Positions 20,472 through 30,127 are shown, numbered from the stretch's first letter. The stretch: 64,000 bases of DNA from Pseudomonas reidholzensis (GCF_900536025.1 NZ_UNOZ01000030.1:372001-436000); one strand, 5' to 3'. The notes: generated by a model from the sequence alone, not told the origin. Program-made: numbers and translations.

Positions 20472-21008
20472 CTACTCCTCGGGCCGCGGGCGCAGGCTCA
20501 GGCGGTTATCACCCAGGGCTACGACGCGCGCGTTATCGGCATCCAGCTCATCGCGGGCGAGGATCAGGCGCCACGAATTCAGCTCGGTATCGGGCGTGCG
20601 CAACAGCGCCACGATCGCCACGAACTCGGCTTCGCGGTCCAGGGGCATGCTCAACTGAGCGGTCTCGCCTGGCTTGATGACCACTGTCCGCTCACTCAGC
20701 AGATCGTTGCGCAGCAGGCGATCGCCGTGACTGAGCAGGTTGTCGTAGCTCATCTGTTCAAGGGCTTTGCTCGTACGCAACTGATAGACGCGCAGCAACG
20801 TAGGTACCGCAAAGCCGCCCTTGTCCTCGGGGTCGGTATTGATCGCCGCACGCCCGCTGAAATCGAGGTGCAGCGTCTTCACCTGCTTGTAGAAAATCGC
20901 CCTGGTGCTAGCGGCGGTACCCTCGGTGACGGTCTGGGCAAGCCCGCAACCCACTGCCGAGGTTGCCAGCACCGCCAGCGTGAAGACGTTAAAAACGGTA
21001 CGCCACAT
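20472..21008 (-). CDS. tssJ: T6SS outer-membrane lipoprotein TssJ
   Basis: The 178-residue protein starts with a lipoprotein signal ending SAVGC (Cys21), then a beta-sandwich domain with VPTLLRVYQLRTSKALEQMSYDNLL and GETAQLSMPLDREAEFVAIVALLR, the conserved TssJ (VasD/Lip) pattern. TssJ anchors the TssM periplasmic domain to the outer membrane. Its start lies inside the end of tssG (20-nt overlap) with GGGAGG upstream, indicating coupled translation. Confidence 0.9.
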   Translation of the reverse strand: MWRTVFNVFTLAVLATSAVGCGLAQTVTEGTAASTRAIFYKQVKTLHLDFSGRAAINTDPEDKGGFAVPTLLRVYQLRTSKALEQMSYDNLLSHGDRLLRNDLLSERTVVIKPGETAQLSMPLDREAEFVAIVALLRTPDTELNSWRLILARDELDADNARVVALGDNRLSLRPRPEE

Positions 21009-22086
21009 GCTGTACCTCCCGGTCGTAGGGGTTCAGGTGCAGGCCTTGATAACGGCCCAGGTTGAGGGTGATTCCGGTGTTGTTCGCCGCTGCCTGGCGC
21101 GCCTCGCTGTGCCCCAGCACCGCCGTCAGGCCGAGCAGCGTCTGCGCACCGCCCAGCAGCGCAATCGGCACGATGCGCAGGGGCAATGACAACTGCAGCG
21201 TTGCCGTGCAGCGCCACCCCAGGTACACCTGCAACAGCACCAGCAGGTCGACGTGTAGCTGACCGCCTGGCAACCAACCACTCGCCTCGCGCGGATCATC
21301 GGTGCACAGCGCCAAGTGCAATTGGCTGTTGGCGTCTTGGCCGACGGCGCCCAGCGGCGTGCCTTGGGCCAAGCTGACGGGGCAGCGGCTGGACAGGCTG
21401 GCCGGCTGATCGAGGACGACCTTGGTCGGCCGATGCCCGCTGACGCTGGCCTGCGTGTTGGGCGCCAACAGCCTGACCAGTGCAACGATGCCTTCAGCAT
21501 TACGGGTCGGCAGGCGCATCACGCTGAGCAGTGCGAGAAACCGCGACATCGGCGTCGCGATGCGCTGCGCCGTGCCGGGGATGCCCAGCCCGATCAACCC
21601 CAGCAGGCACTGGGAGGTCGCGTCGCTGCCGCCGGCCTCGAAGGTCGCGGGGTACGAGTACTTGCGCCAGATCCGGTAGAACTGGGTGAAGATGCGGTGA
21701 TTGAAGATGTCGAGAAACGCCTCGATCGCTTCATGCCCTTCGCGGCGCTGGGCGATGTCGTCCAGGTAGGCCGTGGGCAGTGGTGAATCGACTCCGTACA
21801 GGCCCAGCAAGCGGGTCCGCACCGTCGCCGCGCGGTCGGCGCACGCCGGGTCCATCTCGATGGCCTTCAGCTCACCGGCTGGAAAGCTCATGCCCGGGTC
21901 CGGGCGAAAGCGCACCGGGTCATCAGCCGGATCCGCGGTGCTGCCCAGCGCCGGTTGCCCGGGCAAGGCACGCTCGATCAGCTGGCACAACCGGTACAGG
22001 TTGGCCGTGGCCACCCGCCCTTGCAGCGCCTGCAGCAGGCCCGCGGCGTTCAGCCTGGAATGCGCTGACTGTGATTCTCGTTCCAT
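20989..22086 (-). CDS. tssG: T6SS baseplate protein TssG
   Basis: Starting at ATG 22086 (GGGAGG upstream) the protein has 365 residues. It shows the VasB/ImpH family pattern: NLYRLCQLIERALPG near residue 30, VRFRPDPGMSFPAGELKAIE, then LLGLYGVDSPLPTAYLDDIAQR and EAFLDIFNHRIFTQFYRIWRKYSYP. With TssF it forms the baseplate wedge that binds TssK and the VgrG hub. It overlaps the tssF end by 37 nt and the tssJ start by 20 nt, so all three are tightly packed. Confidence 0.9.
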   Translation of the reverse strand: MERESQSAHSRLNAAGLLQALQGRVATANLYRLCQLIERALPGQPALGSTADPADDPVRFRPDPGMSFPAGELKAIEMDPACADRAATVRTRLLGLYGVDSPLPTAYLDDIAQRREGHEAIEAFLDIFNHRIFTQFYRIWRKYSYPATFEAGGSDATSQCLLGLIGLGIPGTAQRIATPMSRFLALLSVMRLPTRNAEGIVALVRLLAPNTQASVSGHRPTKVVLDQPASLSSRCPVSLAQGTPLGAVGQDANSQLHLALCTDDPREASGWLPGGQLHVDLLVLLQVYLGWRCTATLQLSLPLRIVPIALLGGAQTLLGLTAVLGHSEARQAAANNTGITLNLGRYQGLHLNPYDREVQHVAYRF

Positions 22087-23819
22087 CGCAGGCACCTCCC
22101 GGTCGGTTGCAGGATCAGCGTGAGCTGGGTACACAGGTGAATATCGGCATACAGGGCAAAGAAGCGGTTGAGCATCTCGCCGAACAGGCTGATGTCGCCT
22201 TCGCCGCAGAAGCCGTTGGCATCGAGGGTCACTTCGATCTCCACGCCGCGCAGCAAAAAGCCCTTTTCAAAGCGCTGGATCAGGTGGTGCCTGACGTCGC
22301 TGATCGCTTCCAGGCGCCGCCGATTGGTCTCGCTGGCGGTCCAGTCGTACAAGGCCAGGGTCCCGCGCAGGACCTCGGCGCTGGCCAGCATCGGCAGGAA
22401 GTTCGAGCCCAGGTGGCTGAGCACCCGCCAGTGGAAACGGTCGCGATTGGGCGGGTAGCATGGCATGCTCGGTGCGCACAGGTTGCGCACGCGCAGCGGC
22501 GTCTGGGTCGATTGCCCCACGCAGTCGAGCAAGGTGCTCTGCAGCGCCTTGCGCGCCAGTTGGCCGTTGGTGCCGGTGAGCTTCAGCGACAGGCTCTCGC
22601 GTGCGAGCAGGTCTTCGTTGTCGAAACGCTCGCCCCCCAGTATCAGCCAGGTGTCATGCAGGCCATTGGCGCCGCGCCGCAGCCGCGTGTGGAAGTACCG
22701 CTCAGGCGTCTCGTCACGCAGCATCCCGCCTTTGTGACGAAAGCTGGTGAAGGGCACGTAGTCTTGCCGGCCCGCGGTTTTCGAGGCGCTGACGCGGTCG
22801 ACCGAATAGATCTCGGTGTGGCCGTCCTGCAGGCGCATCGGCCGTAGCAGGTAGTCGCTCTGCAAGGGATCGAGGATCAACGGGTCGGCTTCCAGCGCGA
22901 ACAGGTTGATCACCGGCACGGCGTGCAGACGCAGGTGTTCGGCCGTGGGCGAGTAGGCATGCGGCCAGGGCTCCTTGAGCACCACCTCGAGCTCGAACCA
23001 GGGGGTGCCCGCCGCCAGCTCGAGCTGCTCAAGGCCCTGCAGGGTCACGAACATGAACTTCTCGCGAAAGGTGAAGTACTCCAGCAGCAACTGATAGCCA
23101 CTGAACGCGCTGTCACCCTTGGGCCACAGGCGGTCTTCGTCGGCAAAGCCCTTGGCTGCGAAATGGCCGTCCAGCGGCTGCCGGTCGGGGTGGTCCGGCC
23201 GGCGGACGTACAACGCGTGGGTGTTCAGGGTGAGTGCCTGGTGCAAGGTACTGGCCAGCGCCGCATCGGCGTTCAAGTACAGCGACAGCCGGCTCAGGTC
23301 GATCTGGCTCCAGTCGGTCAGCGCGCCGCAGGTGAACCGCAAGCGCAGCAGCGATCGCCCGTCGGCCTGCTGGCCGAGGCGCACCGACTGCAATGCCAGT
23401 GGCTGCACGGTCACGGCCTGGGTGGTCGAGTAGCGACAGCGGGTCTGCTGGGCACCGATGGGCCGCGACAGCACTTGAAAGCCCTCGGCGATCACCTCGT
23501 TGCCCTTCATCGCGTCGATGTCCGGCAGCAGTTCGATGATCGCCAGTGATGGAATGGTCCGCAGATAATGCGGCCACAGCAGGCTGACCAGTCCCTCGGT
23601 CAACTCGGGCAGGTCATCGTCGAGCTTCTCGCGAAGGCGCCCCATCAAAAAGGCAAAGCCTTCGAACAGCCGCTCCACGTAGGGGTCGGTCGCACCCGGT
23701 TTATCCAGGTTCAGCTGCGCCGCCCTGTCCGGAAAGGCCTCGGCAAACTCTTTGCCAGCCTCACGCAGGTAGCGCATCTCTGCCTCGAAGTAGCGAAGCG
23801 TGGGGTTGTCCGTAGTCAA
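22050..23819 (-). CDS. tssF: T6SS baseplate protein TssF
   Basis: The protein is about 589 residues. It opens NPTLRYFEAEMRYLREAGKEFAEAFPDRAAQL and DPYVERLFEGFAFLMGRLREKLDDDLPELTEGLL-like text, the standard TssF (VasA/ImpG) beginning. The C-terminus contains FLLRGVEIEVTLDANGF and LNRFFALYADIHLCTQL. The start is probably TTG at 23819, which has AAGGA 8 nt upstream and matches the family N-terminus. Alternatives are GTG codons at 23846 and 23852, which overlap the tssA stop but lack a ribosome site. Confidence 0.9.
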   Translation of the reverse strand: MTTDNPTLRYFEAEMRYLREAGKEFAEAFPDRAAQLNLDKPGATDPYVERLFEGFAFLMGRLREKLDDDLPELTEGLVSLLWPHYLRTIPSLAIIELLPDIDAMKGNEVIAEGFQVLSRPIGAQQTRCRYSTTQAVTVQPLALQSVRLGQQADGRSLLRLRFTCGALTDWSQIDLSRLSLYLNADAALASTLHQALTLNTHALYVRRPDHPDRQPLDGHFAAKGFADEDRLWPKGDSAFSGYQLLLEYFTFREKFMFVTLQGLEQLELAAGTPWFELEVVLKEPWPHAYSPTAEHLRLHAVPVINLFALEADPLILDPLQSDYLLRPMRLQDGHTEIYSVDRVSASKTAGRQDYVPFTSFRHKGGMLRDETPERYFHTRLRRGANGLHDTWLILGGERFDNEDLLARESLSLKLTGTNGQLARKALQSTLLDCVGQSTQTPLRVRNLCAPSMPCYPPNRDRFHWRVLSHLGSNFLPMLASAEVLRGTLALYDWTASETNRRRLEAISDVRHHLIQRFEKGFLLRGVEIEVTLDANGFCGEGDISLFGEMLNRFFALYADIHLCTQLTLILQPTGRCLRWNENHSQRIPG

Positions 23820-23842
23820 AGATTCGGTCCTTATCGATTGGC

Positions 23843-25411
23843 TCACGCACACAGCACTGCGGCGCGCACCGGGTCCATTGCAACAAGCGCAGCCAGCTGC
23901 ACTTCCATTTGCCGCGCCAGGGCAGGCCTGTCGGCATCGGTACGCTGGGCCTTCAGGCGCAACAGCTTGAGCAGGCGCGCCTTGACCTCGAAGTGCAGGT
24001 CGGGCTCCCAGTCGGCCAGCGCATGGCGCTGCGCACCGAGGTCCAGCTCGGCATACAGGTGCAGGGCCAGGTCGGCCTTGCCGTATTGCTCTGCCACCCG
24101 CGCCATCACCAGGCGCAACAGCCAGCGTTGCCGGCCGTTTGCCAGTTGCGGGCGCGACGCCAACCAGGCCAGGGCCTGCTCGACGCCGTCACTGTCAGCC
24201 TGGGCCAGCGCCTCGCTTTCCAGCGACAACACATCGGCGTGCGCCGGCGTGGTCGCCGACACGGCTACCGGCAGCGATTGCTGCGCACGGTTGCCACTGA
24301 CCTGCTGGGTGATCCACTCGCGGGTGGTCTCGTCGGCGAAGGCACTGCCGTCGCTCCAGCGCAACGCTTCGAGCCCAGGCAGGCGCTCGAGGCACATGCC
24401 CAGGTCGCGTTTGACGATGTCTGCCCAGCCAGGGTGGGGTGCTGCTGATTTGCTCAGTGCCTGGTACAGGTACCACTGCAGGTCCAGCCAGAAATGGTTG
24501 ACCCCTTCCGCGTACATCCGCTCGACCTGGTCGAGCAGCTCGCTCCAGCCCTGCTGCAAATACAACCGCTTGAGCTGGGCGCGGTACTCGCCACGCGGCG
24601 GCGCCAGGCGGGTGATGCCCTGGGCGTCTTGCGGCGGGACCTGATGCACCGTGTCCCAGCGCAGGCTCTTCATCAACCGATGGGCCGCCAGCCACCCCTC
24701 GGGCTGGTCGCGCAGGTAACTCGCCAGCCCTCGGCCGCTGTCGAGCAGGTCGCGGCCGGACTTGATCGGCGCAGCGCTCGGGCCAGGTGAAGGCTTGCTG
24801 GTCTGCGGGACGATCGCATCGACGCCACCGGCTTGCGTCAAGCGCGTGGCCAAGGCGCCATGCAAGCCTGCCAGGCACGGTCGCTGGTCGTCCGGCCAGG
24901 CGCTCAGGCTGTGGTCCAGCCAGGCCAGCGCGGCGGCAGTGCGTTCGGCTTCGGCCTTGACCACTTGTGGGTAGAGCGAGAGGCTGTCCAGCACTTTGCT
25001 GCTGGCCAGCCATTCCAGGGCCATCTTGCGGCTGTTGGCGCGCGCCGGCAGAACGTCATCGCCGTAGCGCGCTATCAGCGCCGCCAACAGTCCCAGTCCC
25101 TCGGCCAGGCCCGCCTCGCCCTCCTTGTGCAGGCGCGCCCACAGGTAATAGGTGGCGACGCGCAGGTCCTTGCAGCGCTGCTGGAGCAGCCTCTGTGCCA
25201 GCTCGATCACGTGGTCGAGGTCGGCACCGGAGAGCTTGTTGACCTCTTCGCGCATGCGCTGGAAATCGTCCTCGTAGCCTGGGTCTTCACCGACCGGCGC
25301 GTGCGCCTGGATCGGTTGCAGCCAGGGCTCCCAGCACTGCCCTTGCTGGCGCGCCAAGGCCAGGGCATCACGGCCAGGCAGGCAGCTTTCGAGCAGGCTG
25401 TGCAGGCTCAT
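23843..25411 (-). CDS. tssA: T6SS protein TssA (VasJ/ImpA type)
   Basis: The 522-residue protein has the ImpA_N domain at about 30-160 (PVGEDPGYEDDFQRMREEVNKLSG, VATYYLWARLHKEGEAGLAEGLGLLAALI). A middle region carries WLAAHRLMKSLRWDTVHQVPP, and a VasJ-type C-terminal domain completes it. TssA primes baseplate and sheath assembly and sits at the distal end of the growing sheath. It overlaps the tssM stop by 4 nt. A second ImpA_N protein fused to OmpA ends the same operon. Confidence 0.88.
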   Translation of the reverse strand: MSLHSLLESCLPGRDALALARQQGQCWEPWLQPIQAHAPVGEDPGYEDDFQRMREEVNKLSGADLDHVIELAQRLLQQRCKDLRVATYYLWARLHKEGEAGLAEGLGLLAALIARYGDDVLPARANSRKMALEWLASSKVLDSLSLYPQVVKAEAERTAAALAWLDHSLSAWPDDQRPCLAGLHGALATRLTQAGGVDAIVPQTSKPSPGPSAAPIKSGRDLLDSGRGLASYLRDQPEGWLAAHRLMKSLRWDTVHQVPPQDAQGITRLAPPRGEYRAQLKRLYLQQGWSELLDQVERMYAEGVNHFWLDLQWYLYQALSKSAAPHPGWADIVKRDLGMCLERLPGLEALRWSDGSAFADETTREWITQQVSGNRAQQSLPVAVSATTPAHADVLSLESEALAQADSDGVEQALAWLASRPQLANGRQRWLLRLVMARVAEQYGKADLALHLYAELDLGAQRHALADWEPDLHFEVKARLLKLLRLKAQRTDADRPALARQMEVQLAALVAMDPVRAAVLCA

Positions 25412-28400
25412 TTGACGCTCCCGATGTGCGCAAGGGCCGGCGTGTTGCCGCCCTCGACCATGAAGATCTGCAGCGGCAGGTTGAAGTCGCGCAGCGTTAG
25501 CAAGGCCAAGGGGCCCATGCCCAATTCGGTGCGCAGGTTCCAGGTCAGGCCGATGCCGTCCGGCGCCTTGATCACCAGGCGAAAGTGGCTGTCGCCGTCG
25601 TTCAGCGCGGTTACCTGGGCCTGTTCGAGCAAGCGGATCAGGCCCCAGGTCCCTTCGTAGTCGGCAAACAGCCGCTCACCGGCATCGACGCTGGTCCAGG
25701 TCAGACGGGTGCCGGGATATTCGCCGAGCCCGGGCCAGCGAAAACGCTGCCAGCGCTCGCGCTGGTTGAAGTAGTGATGGATTTCGCCGTTGAGCATGAA
25801 AGTCGTCTGCACCACGTCACGCACCGGCTTGCCCCGCAGTTCGAAACTCAGGCCCATGCCGCCGTCGGTGTAGAGCACATCGGCCAGGTGGCCGAGCTGG
25901 TTGATCGCCGCCAGGAACTCGGGGTTGAAACGCAAGCCTTGGCCATTGCGCGGGTCAGCGACCCAGCGACTGCCCTCCTTGCGCAACAGCCCTGAGAGTT
26001 GCTCGCGCAGGAACTGCTCGATGCGCCCGGAATCGGCGCGGATCATCTTCCCAAGCATCGGCAGCGAGGCATCGCTGCTGGTCGCGGCAAACGGGTAGCG
26101 GCCGGCGAATGCGCCCTGCCAGGGGTCGACGATTGCCCGTTGCCATTCGCGGTTGAGGCCTACGGCCGAGGGCTGCAGGACGCGCTGCCAGGCGTGTTCC
26201 AGCGGTTGCACGAACAAGGTCTGGGCCGCCCGCCCCCACTCCGCGCCCAGGCTGGCGGCGATCAAGCTGCCGTAGGCACGGGTGTCGGTGAGGTCGACCT
26301 GCTTGCCCTGGAACACCGTCTGGGCCAAGGCCTGGGTCATGGCTTGCGGGTCGGCGGCGCTGGTCACTTGCTGCAATTTCAGGCGCACGCTGGTGACTCG
26401 GATGAGGAAGGCTTGCAGGCTCAGGTCGTCGTTAGCGGACTGGGCATCAGGGTGTTTGCCGAGCAGGGCCAAGAGAGGGCCGAACGTGCTGTCCAGCGGA
26501 CCGGCCTGGCTTTGTGGGCGTTGATCGATCAGGGCTGTCTTGTCCTGGCCCATGAGGTTTTGCGCGGACTTGATCAGCGAGTCGGCCAGGGCCTGGCCAC
26601 GGATACCGGCTTGCCCTTGGTAGGCCAGGGTGTTCATCAGCGCGATCAACGGGGAATGGCGGGCATCGCTCATCAGGGTCAGCTGGGCGATCACCTCGTC
26701 CAGGCTCTTGCGCTGTTGCCAGCGCAGGCTGTTGAGGAAATCCAACCAGGCGCGGCTGTAGTCCTGGAAGTAGCGAGCGGTAAGTCGGGCTTCCAACTCA
26801 GCGGGGCTCAACTCGGCGGCGATGTCGGCCGGGCTGTCGCTGAGTACCCAGTCGATCTCCTCGCGACGCGCCTTGGCGGCTTCAGCGATGGCCGGGCGCA
26901 CCTGGCCTTCCCAGGCTTGACGGGTGAATACGCCCGGTACGCTGGCGGTGGTGGCGAACAGGGTTTTTGCGTCGGTTTCACCGACCATGTGTTGCAGGTC
27001 TAAGGCCGGGTAGTGATTGGCGGCGGTGTCGAGGATCTGCTGGTAGAGGCTGGTTTCGGCGTTGCGCTGGCCGAGTTGGGCGAGCAGGACCTGGCGGACC
27101 TGGGCGATCAATTTTGGGTCCGCTTCGATGGCCCAGTCGGGGTTGGCAGGCAGCTGCTGGCTGTAGAACTTCCACAGCGCGGGTTCTTCAGCGCCCAAGG
27201 TCTGGACCAGGAACGCCGCGTCGGCTTTTTCTGGGCGGGCCAGCATCAGGTAGGCTTTCAGTTGTGCATAGGCCTCTTGCGCCCGCTTGGCGCGCTCGGG
27301 GCTGCCGGGCGGTAGCGTGACCAAGGCCCGGAGTTGTGCTTGCAGGCTTGCCGCAGCCGGGTCGCGCAGCAGTTGGTTGCCGGCTTGCACATAATGCGGC
27401 CACAGGACGTCGCGCAGGGCCTCGCTGCGGTCCAGGCCAAAGCGCTGGTACCAAGGGGCGCCATGTTCGGCGCGGTAATCCTGGCGCGACAGTTCACGGG
27501 CCAGCTCGCCCAATGCGCCCAGCGGGTCGGTGGCGAATGCAGGTTGCTGAAGCGCAGCGAGGGCCTGCTCTACCCGGCCGATTTCGGCACGGTTGCTGGC
27601 AAAGGAAATAAGCATCCCCGCTCCCCATACAGCGGCCAGGGTCAGTATCACCACGTAACCGATGCGCCTTGGCCCACATCCAACGCGCCGAGGAGGGATA
27701 GCCCTATCATTCAATACGCCGTCCCAGGCCGGGCCAAACCCGTGATGGTTGTCTGAGGCCTCCTTTACCCGCGGTTGCGCAAGGCTGAACCACACGCCTC
27801 GCAACAGGACGCCACCATCAGGTTTGTCCAACACACCATGAAGCGCACGACGCCAGTGCGCAGCGCCATCGACCTCGAGGTCACGTGCAAGGCGAAGCAA
27901 AAAATCATGGGCCTTTTCAGACTGCATCTGCGCGATGCCCAGTTGGCGCAACGGCTGCAGTAACGCGCTCAGCTGCGCTTCCAGATTTTCTGCTGTCGCC
28001 CGAGGGGGCAGCCTGCAGCCTACCGCTTGTTCGGGGCGTGATGGTTGAGGCCATCCACTGCTGCGCACCTGCCATAGATGGACCGGCAATCGCCACCCAA
28101 GGTATCTGGCAAGCACACGCAACCGCTGAGTGCTGGTGGCAAACACTGCGGCATCGCTAGACGGATCCTGGTCGAGTACCCAAAGGGCGCCATGCACACC
28201 TCTCGCACGGCTAAGCATGCGCCATTGTTTCATCAGCACCTGATCCAGTGGGTTTTGTAAGCTTCCACCCCATAGCAAGACGGTGTCATGCCCCACCAGC
28301 CATTGCTTTTCGACCAGATCAGGAAGAAGGCGCTCCACTTGATCCACTTCACCCAGTACCAGGTACAGGCGCACTTTGCGACGCCAGAAAGCACCAAACT

Positions 28401-28728
28401 GCCTGCGCAGGTAACGCCTCAGCTGCTGGGGTGGGCCTAACGCTTCAACCTTGCGATCGACCCTGGTGGGTTCCATGCCTGGATAGTGCATCAGTTCAAG
28501 AATGCCACGCTGGACGCCCAGCCATACCAGGATCGCCACGACGACGAGCAGCGCCCAACAGACCAACCCTTTGAGCACGATGTCCAGGACAACGTCTCGA
28601 TCACTGGGTAGGCCTGTCCAAAACCACCAGGCGACTCCTGCAACGATGACAATCACAGCGATCAACGCTGCCATCAACAGCGTCGTGCGCCATGAAGACA
28701 TCCTCTGCGAATCAGTTATTCCAGTCAT
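25408..28728 (-). CDS. tssM: T6SS inner-membrane protein TssM (IcmF), without a Walker A motif
   Basis: The protein is about 1106 residues. It has two membrane helices near the N-terminus, a cytoplasmic domain, a third helix at about 365-390, and a large periplasmic part with IcmF-related and C-terminal domains. The C-terminal region holds WPGLGEYPGTRLTWTSVDAG and GTWGLIRLLEQAQ, typical of TssM. Where TssM often has GxxxxGK(T/S) this one reads LGEVDQVERLLP, so NTP binding is unlikely. TssM links TssL in the inner membrane to TssJ in the outer membrane. ATG 28728 is chosen; TTG 28746 and ATG 28701 are alternatives with equally weak ribosome sites. Confidence 0.88.
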   Translation of the reverse strand: MTGITDSQRMSSWRTTLLMAALIAVIVIVAGVAWWFWTGLPSDRDVVLDIVLKGLVCWALLVVVAILVWLGVQRGILELMHYPGMEPTRVDRKVEALGPPQQLRRYLRRQFGAFWRRKVRLYLVLGEVDQVERLLPDLVEKQWLVGHDTVLLWGGSLQNPLDQVLMKQWRMLSRARGVHGALWVLDQDPSSDAAVFATSTQRLRVLARYLGWRLPVHLWQVRSSGWPQPSRPEQAVGCRLPPRATAENLEAQLSALLQPLRQLGIAQMQSEKAHDFLLRLARDLEVDGAAHWRRALHGVLDKPDGGVLLRGVWFSLAQPRVKEASDNHHGFGPAWDGVLNDRAIPPRRVGCGPRRIGYVVILTLAAVWGAGMLISFASNRAEIGRVEQALAALQQPAFATDPLGALGELARELSRQDYRAEHGAPWYQRFGLDRSEALRDVLWPHYVQAGNQLLRDPAAASLQAQLRALVTLPPGSPERAKRAQEAYAQLKAYLMLARPEKADAAFLVQTLGAEEPALWKFYSQQLPANPDWAIEADPKLIAQVRQVLLAQLGQRNAETSLYQQILDTAANHYPALDLQHMVGETDAKTLFATTASVPGVFTRQAWEGQVRPAIAEAAKARREEIDWVLSDSPADIAAELSPAELEARLTARYFQDYSRAWLDFLNSLRWQQRKSLDEVIAQLTLMSDARHSPLIALMNTLAYQGQAGIRGQALADSLIKSAQNLMGQDKTALIDQRPQSQAGPLDSTFGPLLALLGKHPDAQSANDDLSLQAFLIRVTSVRLKLQQVTSAADPQAMTQALAQTVFQGKQVDLTDTRAYGSLIAASLGAEWGRAAQTLFVQPLEHAWQRVLQPSAVGLNREWQRAIVDPWQGAFAGRYPFAATSSDASLPMLGKMIRADSGRIEQFLREQLSGLLRKEGSRWVADPRNGQGLRFNPEFLAAINQLGHLADVLYTDGGMGLSFELRGKPVRDVVQTTFMLNGEIHHYFNQRERWQRFRWPGLGEYPGTRLTWTSVDAGERLFADYEGTWGLIRLLEQAQVTALNDGDSHFRLVIKAPDGIGLTWNLRTELGMGPLALLTLRDFNLPLQIFMVEGGNTPALAHIGSVK

Positions 28729-29845
28729 TGGGCTTAACCACTCCAAGGATCAACGTGTAATGAGGGTCGGTCGCCAGCCACGCGCAGGGCTCGTCGAACT
28801 GTTCGGCATACCAAGCTGCCAAGGTCAGCACTACCATGGCTTCCAGCTGGGCCAATGCGCCAAAGTGCGGGTCCTGGGTATGCCCAAGCACACTCCAGCC
28901 GAGTGCAGACACCCCAGCCGCGGGAGGCTGAGCGAACGACATGCACACCTTTGCCGGTGCTTGCATTTCGCTCTGCTGGAGGGCCCTTTCGGCAATGCTT
29001 TCGAGCGGTTCTGTACCGGCCATGAACCATTCGCCGCGTGACACGCTGACGCCTCCGTCAGTACCCAACAGCCACAGCACCGCAGCTTCCCCGGCCGGGT
29101 GGGGGCTCTCAGCGTCTATTGGCGATGAATGACAACCTGCGCAAAGCACCCGAGCACCCGCGGGTGCCTGGTGCAACTGGTCAATGATGCGGTCCAGGCT
29201 CTGGATGCCCTGCCACGGCTCTGGGGACTCTGGCAGGCAGACCTCTGGGCAGGTCTGCGCCATCTGTTGTGCAAAGGCATGCCAGGCTGCTGACGAGCCC
29301 TGCCAATAACACACTAAGAACTCCAGCCCGTCTGGGCCGCTTCGCTGTGCCTGCCAATGCAGCGCCAGCAACACCGCCAAATTCCGCTCACGTTCGAGCA
29401 CGTCGTGCCCGAACACTGCAGCTACCCGAATAGCGGCGCCCCCATCGGGCTCTTGCACAGGTGTGGGCTTTTCATCCAGCGTGAGTAACCTGCGTATTTG
29501 ATCAGGCTTGCTGCAGGCAGCGCTGATCAGCACGGAATCAACCAGCGCGACGTTTCGTCGGTGGTGCCTCCACCAGGCCTGGCGTTGTTGATCAGCGCCT
29601 TGTGCATAGCGTTGCGCGTTGTGCCGATTGCAGCGGTAATACAGGACCCGCAGCAAGAGCGCCCCCAGCCAGGCCAGTAGCGCGCCGGCAAAGCCTGCGA
29701 TGGCAAGGGGTGGCTCGAGGTACGAGCGCAATGCCACCCCGGCAAGCACCGACAGCGCCACCAGCGCTGCGCCGGTAGCCAACCAGCGCCGGTAGGCTGG
29801 TCTTGATGCTACGGGATAGGCTGCAAACTCCACTGTCCTTTTCAT
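28712..29845 (-). CDS. T6SS-associated membrane protein of unknown function
   Basis: I do not recognise this family. The 377-residue protein has two adjacent membrane helices (about 22-40 and 46-68), then a basic stretch (WWRHHRRN). A soluble C-terminal part of about 280 residues contains IRVAAVFGHDVLERERNLAVLLALHW, LWLLGTDGGVSVSRGEWF and FGALAQLEAMVVLTLAAWYAEQFD. It lies between the PAAR gene (4-nt overlap) and tssM (17-nt overlap), so it is co-translated with secretion parts and is more likely an accessory membrane component than an effector. The layout of two N-terminal helices plus a soluble domain loosely resembles the TssM N-terminal region. Confidence 0.6.
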   Translation of the reverse strand: MKRTVEFAAYPVASRPAYRRWLATGAALVALSVLAGVALRSYLEPPLAIAGFAGALLAWLGALLLRVLYYRCNRHNAQRYAQGADQQRQAWWRHHRRNVALVDSVLISAACSKPDQIRRLLTLDEKPTPVQEPDGGAAIRVAAVFGHDVLERERNLAVLLALHWQAQRSGPDGLEFLVCYWQGSSAAWHAFAQQMAQTCPEVCLPESPEPWQGIQSLDRIIDQLHQAPAGARVLCAGCHSSPIDAESPHPAGEAAVLWLLGTDGGVSVSRGEWFMAGTEPLESIAERALQQSEMQAPAKVCMSFAQPPAAGVSALGWSVLGHTQDPHFGALAQLEAMVVLTLAAWYAEQFDEPCAWLATDPHYTLILGVVKPNDWNN

Positions 29846-30099
29846 GACGCCGCCGAGGTGTCAGGCATGGAGCTGACCAAGGTGCAGCCGCACGCGCATC
29901 GATGACCGTCCAGGGCAGCTCGGCATCCGTCAAACTCGACCAGGTCGCTGCCCTCGGCTATTTCGGTCAGGCCATGCAGGTTGCAGCGAACCGGATCACC
30001 CACACAGGCGATCGGTTGATCACTGCACAGATAATGGCCTGCAAGCACTTCGCCGCCGGCCTCGCGCAGCATGTCACCCTTTCGAACGAAGGCTTTCAT
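29842..30099 (-). CDS. PAAR-domain spike-tip protein
   Basis: The 85-residue protein is a compact PAAR domain: VRKGDMLREAGGEVL, then ACVGDPVRCNLHG, IAEGSDLVEFDGCRAALDGHRCACGC with Cys/His residues that bind the single metal at the cone tip. It caps the VgrG trimer and may carry effectors. ATG 30099 with GAGG upstream is the start; the longer in-frame reading upstream is out-of-frame sequence from the neighbouring DUF3304 gene. There is no C-terminal toxin extension. It lies just after the immunity array and overlaps the next gene by 4 nt. Confidence 0.88.
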   Translation of the reverse strand: MKAFVRKGDMLREAGGEVLAGHYLCSDQPIACVGDPVRCNLHGLTEIAEGSDLVEFDGCRAALDGHRCACGCTLVSSMPDTSAAS

Positions 30100-30127
30100 A
30101 GTGATACCTCGTGCTGTGGGGCGCGGT

